This document shows positions 49,701 to 61,189 of a stretch of DNA of 64,000 bases, in pieces. How positions within the stretch are numbered: the first letter of the stretch is position 1; each line of letters starts with the position of its first letter. This DNA is from Mytilus trossulus (Eukaryota; Mollusca; Bivalvia; Mytilida; Mytilidae), in contig NC_086374.1 of assembly GCF_036588685.1 (NCBI RefSeq), forward strand, positions 93,447,059-93,511,058, given 5' to 3'. The translations under genes and the position numbers were made by a program. The notes beneath the pieces were generated by a model. It was not told where the DNA came from, did not search any database, and saw only the letters and a program-made list of their open reading frames with translations.

Positions 49701-52700
49701 TACAGTAGATGGTTTAAAGAAAGCAAAGATACACAAGATTTATGAAATTTATATGAAGCATATGGACAATTAATTGATTTATTGTTGTTTTCTTAAAATT
49801 TTGTGGCAAATGCTCATAGTTCATACAAAAATTGTAGAGAATTACAGTACAACCAGAACAACTGATATTTCACAGGAAAAGTCTTCATTCATAAGTAATT
49901 TCAAATTCAGCTTTGCAAAAAGCATTTCCCAAAAAGTTTTAAAATTAGTTTACAGAAATTAAGAAGACTTACAGTAAATATCAAGGAATATGAACACGAT
50001 CAAACTTACACTAATTATAGTTTTTTTAAACTGAAAATATCTAATTATATCCCTTTTATTAATTGTAAATTATCTCCCTTTGGAAGAAATGTCCATATGT
50101 ATAGAAAAAAAAATCAAAAAAGAAATAATTTACTATATGTAACTTATTTCATTTATGTATATTATGATATTAGAACTCTTCGGTAAATGAGACTTTTAAA
50201 GTATAAAGTGTTTGGCAAGGGCATGTTTTTATTTACGACAATTGAATGAAAAAAATTCTACAAGAAATTTAAATGTTGATAACATGCATGTTTATATGAG
50301 TTTCAAGTGTGTACATTAAGGTAGGTAGGTTAAAAATGTACAATGGCAGTCTTTTTTCATTCTTATTCATATATTTAGTGTCAATTTTCAATATGTCTGA
50401 TACTTTATATTAATTATTTTTAAGAATATCTTAATTTATCTTATTTTATTACAGTTTTGATATTTGAACCTGATCACCCAGTGGCCTTGCAATTCCAACC
50501 TGTAATTGAAGAAAAAATTCAACAAGGTATGTGTTTTGTAATTTAGTTAAATTAAAATTTAAAAATTCAAGTTGATAAACAACTATAACACATAAATTAA
50601 TAGAATAAAAGACAAAAGAGCAGGCTTATATATCATGTTAAGTTTGATATGAAATTATTCATTGTCAACTGGTTGTACGTTTAATTTTTTCCTTATTAAG
50701 GAGGCTCGCGGGTATAAGATTTTCAGAAAAAAATTAAACATTTAATTTCATTACAAATTCTATAAATTACCTTAAGTAATTGTTACTTTATCATATGGCA
50801 CAAAAATCATTCCAAAAAATCAATTCGTGTTGGCCCCACCTGACATTTTAAATGTAGATATCATTGAAAAAGCTCGAAATTATCTCCCTTTGGTGCAAAA
50901 ATGCTATTTTTTGGCATTAAAATTGAAATATCTTTTGTTACTCATCGGTGACCTATATTTTTTATTGTTGTTTTCAAATAAGCTATACATAAACTAAATA
51001 ATTGTAAGATTTCTGTAATTAGGTTCTTTTTTTATTTCGATATTACCTCTTTTTCTCCTATTAGTTCAACAGAAAAAAAGGACATTTACAAAAATGTATG
51101 TTTCTTTCGAAGGCAGATTGTGAGTGTAAATGATCGGTGACCCCTCTTATTTATTTCATTTTTCTATTAGGTATAAGATAAAGTTCATTTATAGAAAAAA
51201 ATTAGCGAAATCTTATATTAAAGGGATAATTCACGATTTTTCACTTTTCATCTTATTATGTTCATAATACAATAAAAAACATATTCACCAAGTTTTATTT
51301 TGATATGAAATCTAATAAAGAAGAAAATTGGGAATAATTAATTTTATTTTTTGAAACTTCCTGACTTATGTGACGTAGTTTAAGTCTTTGATGCATGCCG
51401 GGAGTGAAAATATCTCATTGAAGTCTTGTTCGTTAACCATCTAATAACGCGATTTAAAGCGCATCGACGACTTTTGGTGTAGTTATTTACCGACGAAAAG
51501 TAAGTGATAGCCATGCAACCTTTAAAATGAGATCTTGTGGATATTTTAAAACAAATTTTAATGATAAAATTAATTCATACAATAGAACATTTTTATGATT
51601 TTTTTTCTAAAAATACTTTAAACAAACATATGAAATTGACATTATCAAAAGTGTATTAAAATACATGTTTGTATTCTGACCTTTTTGCTACATTTCATCA
51701 AACATTTTCACTTGCTTGTACGGTGGAAATAAAATGTGTATTGCTTTGTGACACCTAAAGAATATGTTGAATGCGTAGGTTAACTCAAGGTAATTAAAAG
51801 ATAACATAACGTAATTCTAATCCTTTGATCCTCATTCAGTGAAATCTAGGCGTCACGGTTTACTGGTATTGCAGGTGTGAACGACATTTCGAGTCAGTCA
51901 AAGTTTTAGATACAGAAATGTAAAAAAAATAATTAAAATTAATTAACGGGAATAATAAGGTCGCACAATAACTGGATAGCTGTTGTATATTTTTATATTT
52001 TGCATAAGCATGATAAGATCACTTTTAAATGAATTATGACTTTTGATTAATTCAGCAACGATAAAATACTCAGTTATTTTAATTGAAGTATAATTTCATA
52101 AATAAAAATAGCCTTCTAATCACGAGTTTATGAACTAAAAATTGTACTATTTTAGATTAGGATCGTCAGCCTTAAATATTTCAAACAGACTATTAACAAT
52201 TGCAATTATATAATTTAGTCCATCCAAAGTTATATTTAATTACCTATTTAGGAATTAATGTTCTCATAAAAATATTTCAAATCTCACAACGCACGAATAC
52301 TTCAGATATTTGAAAAAAGATGCTTTAAAAAATTGACAGAAAATTTAAGAATCTTTTTGGAATGGAATAAAAATTTACGAACATATTTGCTTTGTCATCT
52401 TTCCCTATTGTTTAATGTTATCATAAGTCTGTTTCAACTGGCAAGAATACCATGTACTAAAGCGGACAAGCAGTTTGTTCTTTAAATTGCTGTCATTGAA
52501 TATCAAGAAAGAAAATAAATCCTGAAATTGATTTGAAACTTTGATACTCTATATATATATATATAGTTTTCCTGGAAAATATTCACATCCCTTAGAGATT
52601 ATTAGTGAACGTCCAGTTGCGTATATGATGCATGCATGTCGGAACAATTGTGATGATGACGAATTTCTTCCTTTATTCGAGAACAATCTAATTGATATAT

Positions 52701-55700
52701 AAATGTCCATTACTTCGATGAGCCAAAGAAAGTTATATATCGACCTGTATTTAAATCTCTTCTAATCTTCTTCTTCTTCTTTTGGTATACAATAGTCTTT
52801 CGACATTTGATGATTACATACTGTTGGCATACGTGGACTAGATATAGGAAGATGTGGTGTGAGTGCCAATGAGACAACTCTCCATCCAAATAACAATTTA
52901 AAAATTAAACCTTCAACACAGAGCCTTGGCTCACACCGAACAACAAGCTATAAAGGGCCCCAAAATTACTAGTGTAAAACCATTCAAACGGGAAAACCAA
53001 CGGCCTAATCTATATAAACAAAACGAGAAACGAGAAACACGTATATATTACATAAACAAACGACAACTACTGTACATCAGATTCCTGACTTAGGACAGGT
53101 GCAAACATTTGCAGCGGGATTAAACGTTTTAATGGGCCCAAACCTTCTCCCTTTTTCTGAAACAATAGCTAACATCACAACATATAAAAACATACGATAA
53201 AATATCAATTAGCAGACTTAACTCAATCAAAAAACGTATGATTACACAAAGAAAGAATAAATTTGATCTGCGATATCTGAATACAAATGCACAGTTAATT
53301 AAATATTAGAGACAAACAGTCATGACCAAAAGGCTATCAAACAAATTCAAACACACTGAGAAATATTTAACCAATCAATGTTCACTTTAGAAAAAAACCG
53401 TTTTTTTATAATCTTGAAGTTTATACAAATGTTGTAAGAATAAGTGAAAAATTGAAGATATTACAAATAATCAAAGCTGGTATACAGCCAAGATCCATAT
53501 AAATAAAAAATGACAAAAAAGCATTATAAACAGTATCAACAGGTCGAATTAACAAGAAAATACGATTTGAGAGTACTCGCAGTTACTGACAGTCTATTTA
53601 CAAAACTTTTACCCAAATTTACACAAAATGTATGTTTCTTTCTTATGTGCAATGTATACATGTATATATTTGAATTTGCGCTATTTTCCGTAACTTATAA
53701 TCCAGGCGTATATATACGAATGGTCGACAAGTGCGTACATTTAAATCAATATTTCTGGTATGGTCCAATCTGTCCTTCACCTTTGACAACGAGTATAAAT
53801 TACATTTTACCAAATTTACCCCTGGAAAAAATATGTATATAGATTTTTATTTCATCAAATCTGTTGTTTATTTTTAGGTATTATTTATTTTTTTATAAAT
53901 ATATTTTTTTTACACCAGAAATGTTTTTCATAAACAAGCGTATGAGTTTAGTAAGGACTAGTATATTATATCACTTTCGGACACGCAAGATAGAGATGCA
54001 TATTATACACCTTATAGTTCAAAATGGAAAGTTTTAAGTTATCGGCCGTGTACACTGGTCAATACCCTAAGAAGTGAATCGATGATGAATTTGCAAGCTC
54101 GACAGGAAATCGCCTGAATACCTGGACGTGTCACCTCACACCCCCTGCAATACCTTTGGGAGTAATACCTTTAGCCATGCGGGTGATCAGTGGAGCGAAG
54201 ATCCTAATTTATTTGAATAAAGTTTATTACATAAAAGAATTATGAACTAATTAGATTTCCGAAAACAATTCAAGTTTCACTGAACACTTTATATTTATGA
54301 TTTTGAATTTTTTACTTTTTAACTAATTCCAATATTATCATTATTGTTATAAATAACAGATTATGACGTTGATCATGGTTATAAAAAAAAAGATAAATTT
54401 TCCGTATTAAGTTTACTAGTCGGATAAAACAACCGTACGATTGACAAGATATTGACAAGCAATTACGACTACATCGGGTTACTGTAGTTTTGATCCTTAG
54501 ACATATCGCGGGTGCAAATCGGGGAAGGTTACAAAATGGCCGACCAGAGGGAATTGATACTCTAAGATTAAAATCGATGGTGATCTCTTATCTAGCAGAA
54601 TAAAACTTTAATATCTATGAATTTGAGCATTTTTATACAGAATGAACATAATATCAATTTTTGATTTTTTTGCGAAGTTTCCCTTTAAATAAAAAAAAGT
54701 ATTTAGACCCGCGAGCCCCCTTAACTATTAAATGTTATATTTTAATGTATGAAAAGTAGATGTGGGGTATGTAAATGAGACCTAACAACGTGAACAAAAT
54801 AATTATCTGGAGGTTTGATATGCCTCCTTCAACGATAAATACTGTATGTGTCTATTCTGTTTTATATGTTAAACTTTGAATCATTCAAATTCTAAATTTA
54901 TTGTTTGTGGATTCAACAAAAAATTTGAATGTTGTAAAAAATTAAAACAACTTAAAATTTCATGTGTTCCATTTGTTTTCCTGGACTAACTTCATTAGCA
55001 ACACTATTATTTTTGAAACCCAAGGATAAGTAAGATACTATCAAAGAGCTATGTGACCAAAAAGGACATAGAAATTTAAGCAAAATTCATTTAAGGTCAG
55101 CTTTGATTTCAGCTTTGCTTGAAGAATTAAATTGCACAAAATTCACAACTTATGTTTTGCTGTTTCATTGTTAGTTGTTATATTTGTTATCTTGATGATC
55201 TGTTCTGTGAATCATGTCATGTGCATTTTATTGATAAATGACATGGCAAGGCATACATAATGCATCTTTGCCTTAACTTTTTCGAAATATCACTCCCTGT
55301 CTGCAGTCTTAAAACATTATGAGGCAGTAGGACGGAAAGAAAAATGTACATTTTGTCATCATTATCTAATAAATAATATCTATATATTTATTATCTTTGA
55401 TCTAGACATAGAGGCTGAACAAGAAGGAGAAGGAAGTGATGAATCAGGTTCAGATGAGGAGGATAGTGGAGAGGAGGATGACTCTGATAGTGATGATGAT
55501 GATAGTGACAGCGATGATAGTGATGATAGCGATGATGATGATGACGACAAAAATGATGATGGTGACAATGAAAATGAGGACAATCAAAAGTAATATAAAT
55601 TTTACAAATGGTTTTTGATAAATGGGTTATTTCTTTAGACCAAAAATTACTTCCAAGAAAATTAATCTACTATTCTGCAAAAAATTATTTTGGATCAAAA

Positions 55701-58655
55701 AGATGTTTTGGGAGATCTTTTTCTATTACAAAGTGTTAAAAATCAGAACAATAATTATTAGACTGATCATTAAGTATTTATATATACACCATAATAACAA
55801 TAATGCATATTTAAAGAATTTTGTTTTAATAGTTAGCAATTTCATCAGTTAAGCCATTATTTTAGATTAGATACTAATTTATTTAAAATAGGATACCTCA
55901 ACCTCAACAGAAACCCTCTTTAGGACCATTTAAAGTTTGATGCAGGTAGAAATGTTTGTTATTTAACTATTATGCTTCTTGAATTTGTTATTCCTTCCTT
56001 TTCCTCCAATATACCTAGTCTTTTTTTTTTCACAAAATGTTTCCTTAATAGACCTTATCTTGCTTTGATATAGAGAGTTAAATTTTCTCTTTATTTTTTT
56101 GGCGAAAAAAGCACAACAATTATATTGACTGTTCCTCTAAAATTTTAAGAAGCTGAAGAATATCTTCCCTTTCAATTTGAATACAAATCCATAATTATAA
56201 ATGTATTGCACTGGTTCCTTCCATTTTTGATAGATTCTTTGCTTAGTAACTCTTTATTTAAATGGAACAATTACTTAACCGAAAACAGTAATAATGTAGG
56301 GTTATTGTATGAATATTGGGAAATATTGTCCAGAGTAGAATTTTATATTGCACAAGCTTGCGAGTGCAGTATATATTCTAAGAGCGACAATATTCCCCAA
56401 TATTCATGCAATAACCCTTTTATTGTATAGCAATATAATGTTTGAAAGTAAAAATTGGTTTAAACAAAGATTTTATTGTTTATGACGTCATGAATTTTGA
56501 AGATTTATCGCACTAGTGCAATATTAGAATTTATTGAACACTTACTTTTGGTTACTTTCTGTGGGATGTATTATATTTTATTTAATAATATCATAAGAGT
56601 TGAAGGCCAAAGTGATATTTTTTCTTAATGAAAGTTGTATAGAAAGATGTTATACCTCAAATATTGAATGTTAGAAGAAAAAGACTAGGTAGTTTTAACA
56701 TGTCCATTTCTATAAAATTATTGCACTCTTTTTACATTTGTTAAGTTTGATTTTGTCACAAAAATTTGATTGTTCAATATTATAATAAGTGACTATCTAA
56801 TTTATGTGCTGGTATTTATCTATATGAACATGCACCATAAATATGGAATGATATAAAAAAAAAAAAAAAAGGGATGTACATTATAAAGCTCATTTAACCC
56901 TCTATCAATCTGTATATATATCTGTCATGTATTGTAATATCTTAACAAATTAAAATGTGTCTGTTTTGAAACTAAAAGTTGCTGCAAAAGAATGTGAATG
57001 GTAACGGTGGTATTTAAAATAGTCTGACAGTGTTCTCATAGGGGTTTTGAAGACAGGGCAGGGGCAGGGACTTGTCATTGCATCTTTAGACTCACCAGTT
57101 TTGAAAATGAGAAGTCCAGGCATATTTTCGTGAGTCCATGCGTGGGCTCACCTAAGTGAGAACCCATTATAGAGATATAGGATAAAACATGTATACATTA
57201 ATAAAGACTCAAAATAAATGGTTGCTGCAACTACCAAAGACTGAAAAGTTCTATACAGCCTTTTTATAAAAACATTCAAAATCTCTTTTGAAGCTATGGT
57301 CTTATTCTATCAAAAGCTATTTATATACACATTTATTTCCTTGTTATATTTGCATGTCTTCTGTGTATATGTATTGATTCCATTTCAATCCGAAATCTGT
57401 GTCCTTTCCTCAGATCTCTGTCATATTCAAAATTGCTTCATGGATGTCACAAATTTATTTCCTGTCTTCAAACCAGTGTCTATTTAAATATGTGTTGGCG
57501 TCAGAATTATCAAAACATCTAATAAGAGGATTGTTCTTTGTCAAAGACATCATAACAGCTTTCATTCCAAAATTAAATCAGCAACTGTTAAGACTTTCAT
57601 ATATTCATGTGTGTTGAACTATTTTCATAGAGGGGTTCCACAGGGATAAGGGAATTTTGTAATGAGGTCCTGGATGCAGGATTCAGAAGGAAAACTAAGG
57701 AAAGAGGAGTAGGGAATAGGATCTAAGAGGGACAAAAAGTTGCTCACACAAAGATAAAGTGCTAATGTTTATTTTAAAACATATACTTGACTCCCCATGC
57801 CGCTAAAGTTATATTTGCTTAAGAGCAATAAAAACACATCTATTTCCATAGCACATTTATTTCAAAGAGACAGATAACATCACATGACAAATATGCATCA
57901 TCATCATACAAAGGGACAAAACTCTCACGACTTAACTACAAAACACATACGACCATACAATACAGATACATAACAGTGAACCATTCAGGATTATTTTTTT
58001 GTATTCTGATTAGAGTTACATATTTTACTGTTTGAAAATTGCAAAAAAAAGAAGGCAATTATTACTTTGATGTTATTTTTATAAAACAAATTTAAAGTAA
58101 GATATAAAAGAAGGAATGCAAGACAAAATAATTGGTATTATATATAATTGTGCTTTTAACAAACTTATAGGCTTCAGAAATGCAAGATTCCATACAATTT
58201 TATTAGCACTTTCCTTTATTACATTCCTATCTCCTAGGGCTTTAAGTACTGTAAATTCAGAAATTATTGCTAGGTTTTTATTATTGAGAAAAATGCGACC
58301 GAGTTGCAAGAGCTTTTTGAAAAACTTTCTATGAATAAAACAGTTTTTTTTCTCAAATTGTAAAAATTATAATCGCATTTGATTCTAGATTGAAAAAATT
58401 GCAATAATCACTGAACGCAATAATTTCTGAATTAACAGTAATGTATAATGATTTTAAAAAAAAAGAGCTTTTAATTTTGCAAAGAAAAAAAAATTCTGGT
58501 ATGCCTTTCATCATATTTTTACAATGAATTTGTATAAATTGTCACTGATGGTTTGATATTTTGTTTTTAGCAGTGATGATTCTGCTGTGGGTGGAACAGA
58601 GGATTCTGGAATAGCTTCTACTGAATCATCAGACAGAGATTTCTATGAAATGTGA
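40765..58655 (+). CDS. ERICH2: ERICH2-like glutamate-rich protein (320 aa, 10 coding exons)
   Basis: Ten exons join without a frame break: 40765-40853, 44008-44121, 45274-45342, 46836-46948, 48619-48661, 48955-49090, 49596-49653, 50455-50526, 55406-55589 and 58571-58655 (963 nt). Residues 30-68 are Ser/Arg-rich and basic. About 143-180 are Lys/Glu/Ser-rich. About 180-231 form a compact helical segment containing [18 protein letters not shown] and I-F-E-P-D-H-P, the part I recognise from the C-terminal region of ERICH2; it looks like a two-helix, TPR-like unit. About 232-293 are an Asp/Glu/Ser run. The last exon ends D-F-Y-E-M. ERICH2 has no well-established biochemical role that I can state. 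Introns carry most of the transposons in this half of the window. AATAAA at 59082-59087 is the likely polyadenylation signal. Identity is from memory; the exon structure is well supported by phase agreement at nine junctions. Confidence 0.78.
40950..41180 (+). repeat. Interspersed family A copy in ERICH2-like intron 1
   Basis: Runs from GGAATTTAATGTGTCACTGTCATAC to the TTTTGTGATTTTGC end and abuts the antisense LINE fragment. Confidence 0.7.
41165..41270 (-). pseudogene. Fragment of LINE ORF 3' end, antisense, abutting the LINE
   Basis: On the minus strand this stretch reads [18 protein letters not shown]. It aligns with the last residues of the neighbouring LINE polymerase (W-N-Y-L-P-Q-Q-I-V and V-E-G-F-K), so it is a second, older, oppositely oriented LINE remnant. 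On its other side it merges into a family-A repeat. Confidence 0.6.
41290..43220 (+). mobile_element. 5'-truncated, broken non-LTR retrotransposon (LINE), sense in ERICH2-like intron 1
   Basis: The frame from about 41310 to 42776 encodes a reverse transcriptase of jockey/CR1-like LINEs: [20 protein letters not shown], the D-F-A-K-A-F-D box, [11 protein letters not shown] and F-A-D-D. A TAA at 42195-42197 sits three codons before F-A-D-D. Near 42773 a one-base shift moves the reading to the neighbouring frame, which stays open to a stop at 43025-43027. The upstream endonuclease domain is missing (5' truncation), and the copy ends in a short (GAA)n-type tail at about 43207-43220. It is therefore inactive but fairly young, with only two visible disablements over 1.7 kb. 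It lies in the same orientation as the host gene. Confidence 0.88.
43244..43876. mobile_element. MULE-like MITE with 10-bp target duplication
   Basis: Terminal inverted repeats start TAGTCCTATAATATTAGAC on the left and mirror at the right. GTAAATAAGC is duplicated at 43234-43243 and 43877-43886. A nested inverted pair (CGTTTTTTATC / TTTTTTACTATCAAT arms) lies near 43735-43830. It starts 24 bases after the LINE tail. No coding. Confidence 0.75.
44750..45235 (+). repeat. Molluscan-type tandem repeat, three degenerate units, in ERICH2-like intron 2
   Basis: The word AACTATCCTGGATTTCTACC starts units near 44767, 44920 and 45105, each followed by AAACTTGGACAGAAGCTT or a variant. The block ends GGCGAGACACTGGGTTC just before exon 3. 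A GGCGGCGGCGGTGGCG run at 44690 marks its left side. I recall this unit from other bivalve genomes. Confidence 0.65.
46070..46573. mobile_element. Fold-back MITE filled with CACGTG/CATGTG words, TA target site
   Basis: Inverted termini CACAGGCAAA...TTTTGCCTGTG are flanked by TA on each side (TATA in full). The interior is a degenerate array of TTCACGTGAA and TTCATGTGAA words on both strands, with about eight exact CACGTG palindromes, so most of the 504 bp can pair with itself. Tc1/mariner-type ancestry is a guess from the TA target. Confidence 0.75.
47060..47265 (+). repeat. Family D copy in an ERICH2-like intron
   Basis: CTAAGGATTTTCTTATCCC to CCTGGTACCTTTGATAACTA. Its end directly touches a TTAA-flanked MITE at 47270. 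Confidence 0.75.
47270..47843. mobile_element. TTAA-flanked MITE (family E), intact copy
   Basis: Ends GGAGGCTCGCGGGT and CTTGAGCCCCC are inverted, each bordered by TTAA (47266-47269 and 47844-47847). Length 574 bp, no ORF. TTAA duplication suggests mobilisation by a piggyBac-type transposase. Confidence 0.7.
49275..49475 (+). repeat. Interspersed family B copy in an ERICH2-like intron
   Basis: Contains GATTAGACAACTCTCTAC, CACAGAAATTAACAACTATAGG and AGTCAGCTATAAAAG. Confidence 0.65.
51222..54684. mobile_element. 3.46-kb TIR element nested in family E
   Basis: Ends AGGGATAATTC...GAAGTTTCCCT are imperfect inverted repeats bordered by TTAA on both sides (51218-51221 and 54685-54688). Comparison with the intact family-E copy confirms the junctions. 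The interior has no transposase that I can see; it contains a family-B repeat (52842-53180) and an unremarkable 110-codon ORF at 53510-53842. Confidence 0.7.
52842..53180 (+). repeat. Interspersed family B copy nested inside the 51222-54684 element
   Basis: Starts AGGAAGATGTGGTGTGAGTG and runs through GGCTCACACCGAACAACAAG to a TTCCTGACTTAGGACAGGTG end. It gives a second level of nesting. Confidence 0.7.
55892..55945 (+). CDS. Candidate alternative exon of the ERICH2-like gene with its own stop
   Basis: An acceptor (TTTAAAATAG) precedes 55892, and a donor-like GCAG|GTAGAA follows 55945, bounding a 54-base exon. Joined to the acidic exon 9 (phase 2), it reads [16 protein letters not shown] and then TGA at 55938-55940, giving a 308-aa protein with a Pro/Gln tail instead of the Ser/Asp-rich one. 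It could be an alternative end or a stop-containing cassette exon. It has no transcript support, and chance frame agreement over 16 codons is possible. Confidence 0.4.
56298..56418. repeat. Hairpin, 33-bp arms extended by a second stem
   Basis: AGGGTTATTGTATGAATATT pairs with AATATTCATGCAATAACCCT. The loop contains a further stem (TATATTGCAC / GTGCAGTATAT) around AAGCTTGCGA. It lies in the last ERICH2-like intron. Confidence 0.65.
58247..58442. mobile_element. MITE with TACTGTAAATTCAG termini, copy 1
   Basis: The left TACTGTAAATTCAGAAATT and right AATTTCTGAATTAACAGTA are inverted, bordered by TA. It lies just upstream of the last ERICH2-like exon. Confidence 0.7.
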
Positions 58656-59081
58656 CATTTATAAGCTCTTTACCTACATTCTCCTAAGAACCATAGGTTC
58701 ATATCATGACCCATCAGTCATTATCATAAATATCATTAATAGTAAGTCAAATTTGGTTCATTTTACTTCCTGAGTGTGATAAACTAGGAAATGCAAGTTT
58801 TTCTATTTGCCAAATATATGCGGGTTTTTTTCAAAAAAGCTTTTAGTTATGCTTGGACATTCTATTGAGTTTGAAATAAATGAAAAATGAATATTTTTAG
58901 GTATGTTGATCATTTGTTTTGTATTAAACCTATAAATTTCAAATTGCCCTGAGAGGTCAACTTTTGAAAAAATAAAACCTAACAATTCAGCCAACTAACC
59001 ATAATTTAGAATTTTTCCTTTATCTCTCAGTTTTGAGGACACTGGGTGGACATACATTATGTGATATTACCCTGGCTGTCA

Positions 59082-59087
59082 AATAAA
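59082..59087 (+). promoter_or_regulatory. Candidate polyadenylation signal, ERICH2-like gene
   Basis: AATAAA in CTGTCAAATAAAGCATTGTTG, about 430 bases past the stop. Confidence 0.5.
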
Positions 59088-59750
59088 GCATTGTTGATAT
59101 ATTTTAAAAGATCTTGAATATTTTGGTATTTTTTATCTGTCTTGTACATGTGTCAGTTAAAGAATCATAGCATGTCATCCAAACATGCCTTTTGATTTGA
59201 ATTATATTTCAGAGTCCAAATTTCTTGTTAACATTGTCCAATATATAAAAACTCCTCCATCAAGTAGTAGTTCAAACCATTGGTTGACAAGACTCGTTTT
59301 TAGATGCCTTGAATTGCTATACACATTTTACCTCAGGACAATAATCTGGAAAGAAATAATTGATAGATTAACTTTAAAAAGATGAATTTAAGAACTACTT
59401 TTCTTACTTCTTTTTAAGCCACTATAAACAGAAAAGAATACCAATAAAAGTAAAAGAATGTTGTTCATATATCATTATAAGGGATATAGCTTGTCTTTAG
59501 CATCTCTCATCTAGTTCATTAAAGACACATTGTAATGTCTCTTTTTTTCATTTTTATACAAATTTTCCATAATGCATCTTCAAGCTCTAAAATTCTATTA
59601 AAATGATGTATAATGTACTGTTATCTCTAAAGAGAATATTAAGGCTTCAAAAACCAAATGTTTATTTTGTCATATCATATTAAAAGAGTGTATTAGTATA
59701 ATCATATAGTGAAATGCAAAACGAGTGCTTGAGGTAACAAATGAATTGTA

Positions 59751-59957
59751 ATACTGTAAATTCAGAAATTATTGCATGCACTTATTATTGCGATTTCATT
59801 CCACACACAAATGTGATTTAAATCTTTGCGATATTGAGAAAAATCTTTTTTTATTCATATAAAATATTTCAAAATGTGAGTTTAAATTATTGCGATTATA
59901 ACCCTGTCGCATTTTTCGCAATAATATAAACATCGCAATAATTTCTGAAATTACAGT
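59751..59957. mobile_element. MITE with TACTGTAAATTCAG termini, copy 2
   Basis: Same inverted ends as copy 1, with TATTGCGAT words inside; about 200 bp, downstream of the ERICH2-like gene. Confidence 0.7.
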
Positions 59958-60424
59958 AAATAATTGTATGTTTGAATGAACAAAATAAAATATTATAAGT
60001 ATGTGAATTTTAGATGATAAAGAATAGTGCTTGTCCTTAAGCTGTAAGCTGAAATATCTGTGATATTTATATTTTATACATACTTACTATTTTGTATTGA
60101 TAAATAAATGTTTGTGTGTTCATCTTGACCTGGTTTATTAAGTCATATACTAGTATGCAGAAATGTCTGTAAATTGAACTGTTCATCTTGACTTGGTTTT
60201 ATTCAGAGTAGAAATAAATGTTTTTGTGCTCATCTTGACCTGATTTTATTTAGTGTATACATATTCTCAAAAGGGATAAGATAAGTTGTGGTGAAAAATT
60301 CAATGGAAGAGCAATTTACTAATTAAGTTCCCGGGAAACATTTAGAGGTCACAAAACTGCAAATGTTTCCTTTACACTTTTAATAATTACTGTTTAAAAA
60401 CTGTAAGTAATATTCTCATTCACT

Positions 60425-60620
60425 TATAGGAAGATGGAGTATGATTGCCATTGATACAAATAAAGGCAACAGTAGTATACAGCTGTTCAAAAATCATAAA
60501 TCGATTGAGAGACATTAAATTAGAAATACAAACTAAGTTGTTAATGTTTGTGTCATTTTGGTCTTTTGTGGATAGTTGTCTCATTGGCAATCATACCACA
60601 TCTTCTTTTTTATAAACCTG
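60425..60620. repeat. Two short opposing family B fragments
   Basis: A forward 5' piece (GGAAGATGGAGTATGATTGCC at 60429) faces a reverse 5' piece (TGTCTCATTGGCAATCATACC, ending at about 60610), with about 100 bp between. Confidence 0.55.
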
Positions 60621-61189
60621 AGGGAAACACATCAACTATATGAGGAAAACAAATGAAAAACAGAAACACTGAAGTTACTGAGTACTCACTGGTCTGTATT
60701 ACCCACTCAAGTCTTACTACTCATTATTTATATAGAACATACACTAACTCATTACATTTCTTCCTACTCAAATCATTGGCCTTGGTGAATATCATAACTT
60801 TGGGATTAATAAAACATTGTATTAATCTTTTCAAAAGTCAGTAATTTGATATAACAATGACTGCAGCAATTACAGGCAAGAACCCTTTAAGATTTTAATG
60901 TGTTTTGGGTTTTTAGCCAGTTATTTGTGATTGTGAGTACTCTCAGATTGTTACATTGGGTCTTTAGTCTTTTTAAGGTCTTTCCACTCCGTTAGCAAAG
61001 ACCTTACTCTTTTTGTTAGTGTTTGTCTTGCTTCAGACAAAAGTCCAAAAATGCAAGACATCAGTATTACAAACCACCGAAGTGACAGCGTAAACTATTT
61101 ATATAAAGCTTTATATTTCAATGGAGAAGACTTGAATTTATTATACCTTGAATGCAGATACCTTATACTATGTCAAATCTCTTTGTCCT

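Larger units (their letters stand above)
50700..54720. mobile_element. TTAA-flanked MITE (family E), second copy split by a nested element
   Basis: Ends GGAGGCTCGCGGGT and ACCCGCGAGCCCCC, TTAA at 50696-50699 and 54721-54724. Sequence parallels the intact copy up to about 51217, then resumes at 54685 with the final AAAAAAAGTATTTAGACC part. Confidence 0.72.

Noticed and set aside
53510-53842. 110-codon ORF inside the nested TTAA element
   Set aside because: No transposase motifs or other domain. It could be chance in a 3.46-kb non-autonomous element.
55380-55618. Ser-rich antisense and Met-rich shifted ORFs
   Set aside because: Shadows of the GAT/GAA-rich acidic exon 9 of the ERICH2-like gene.
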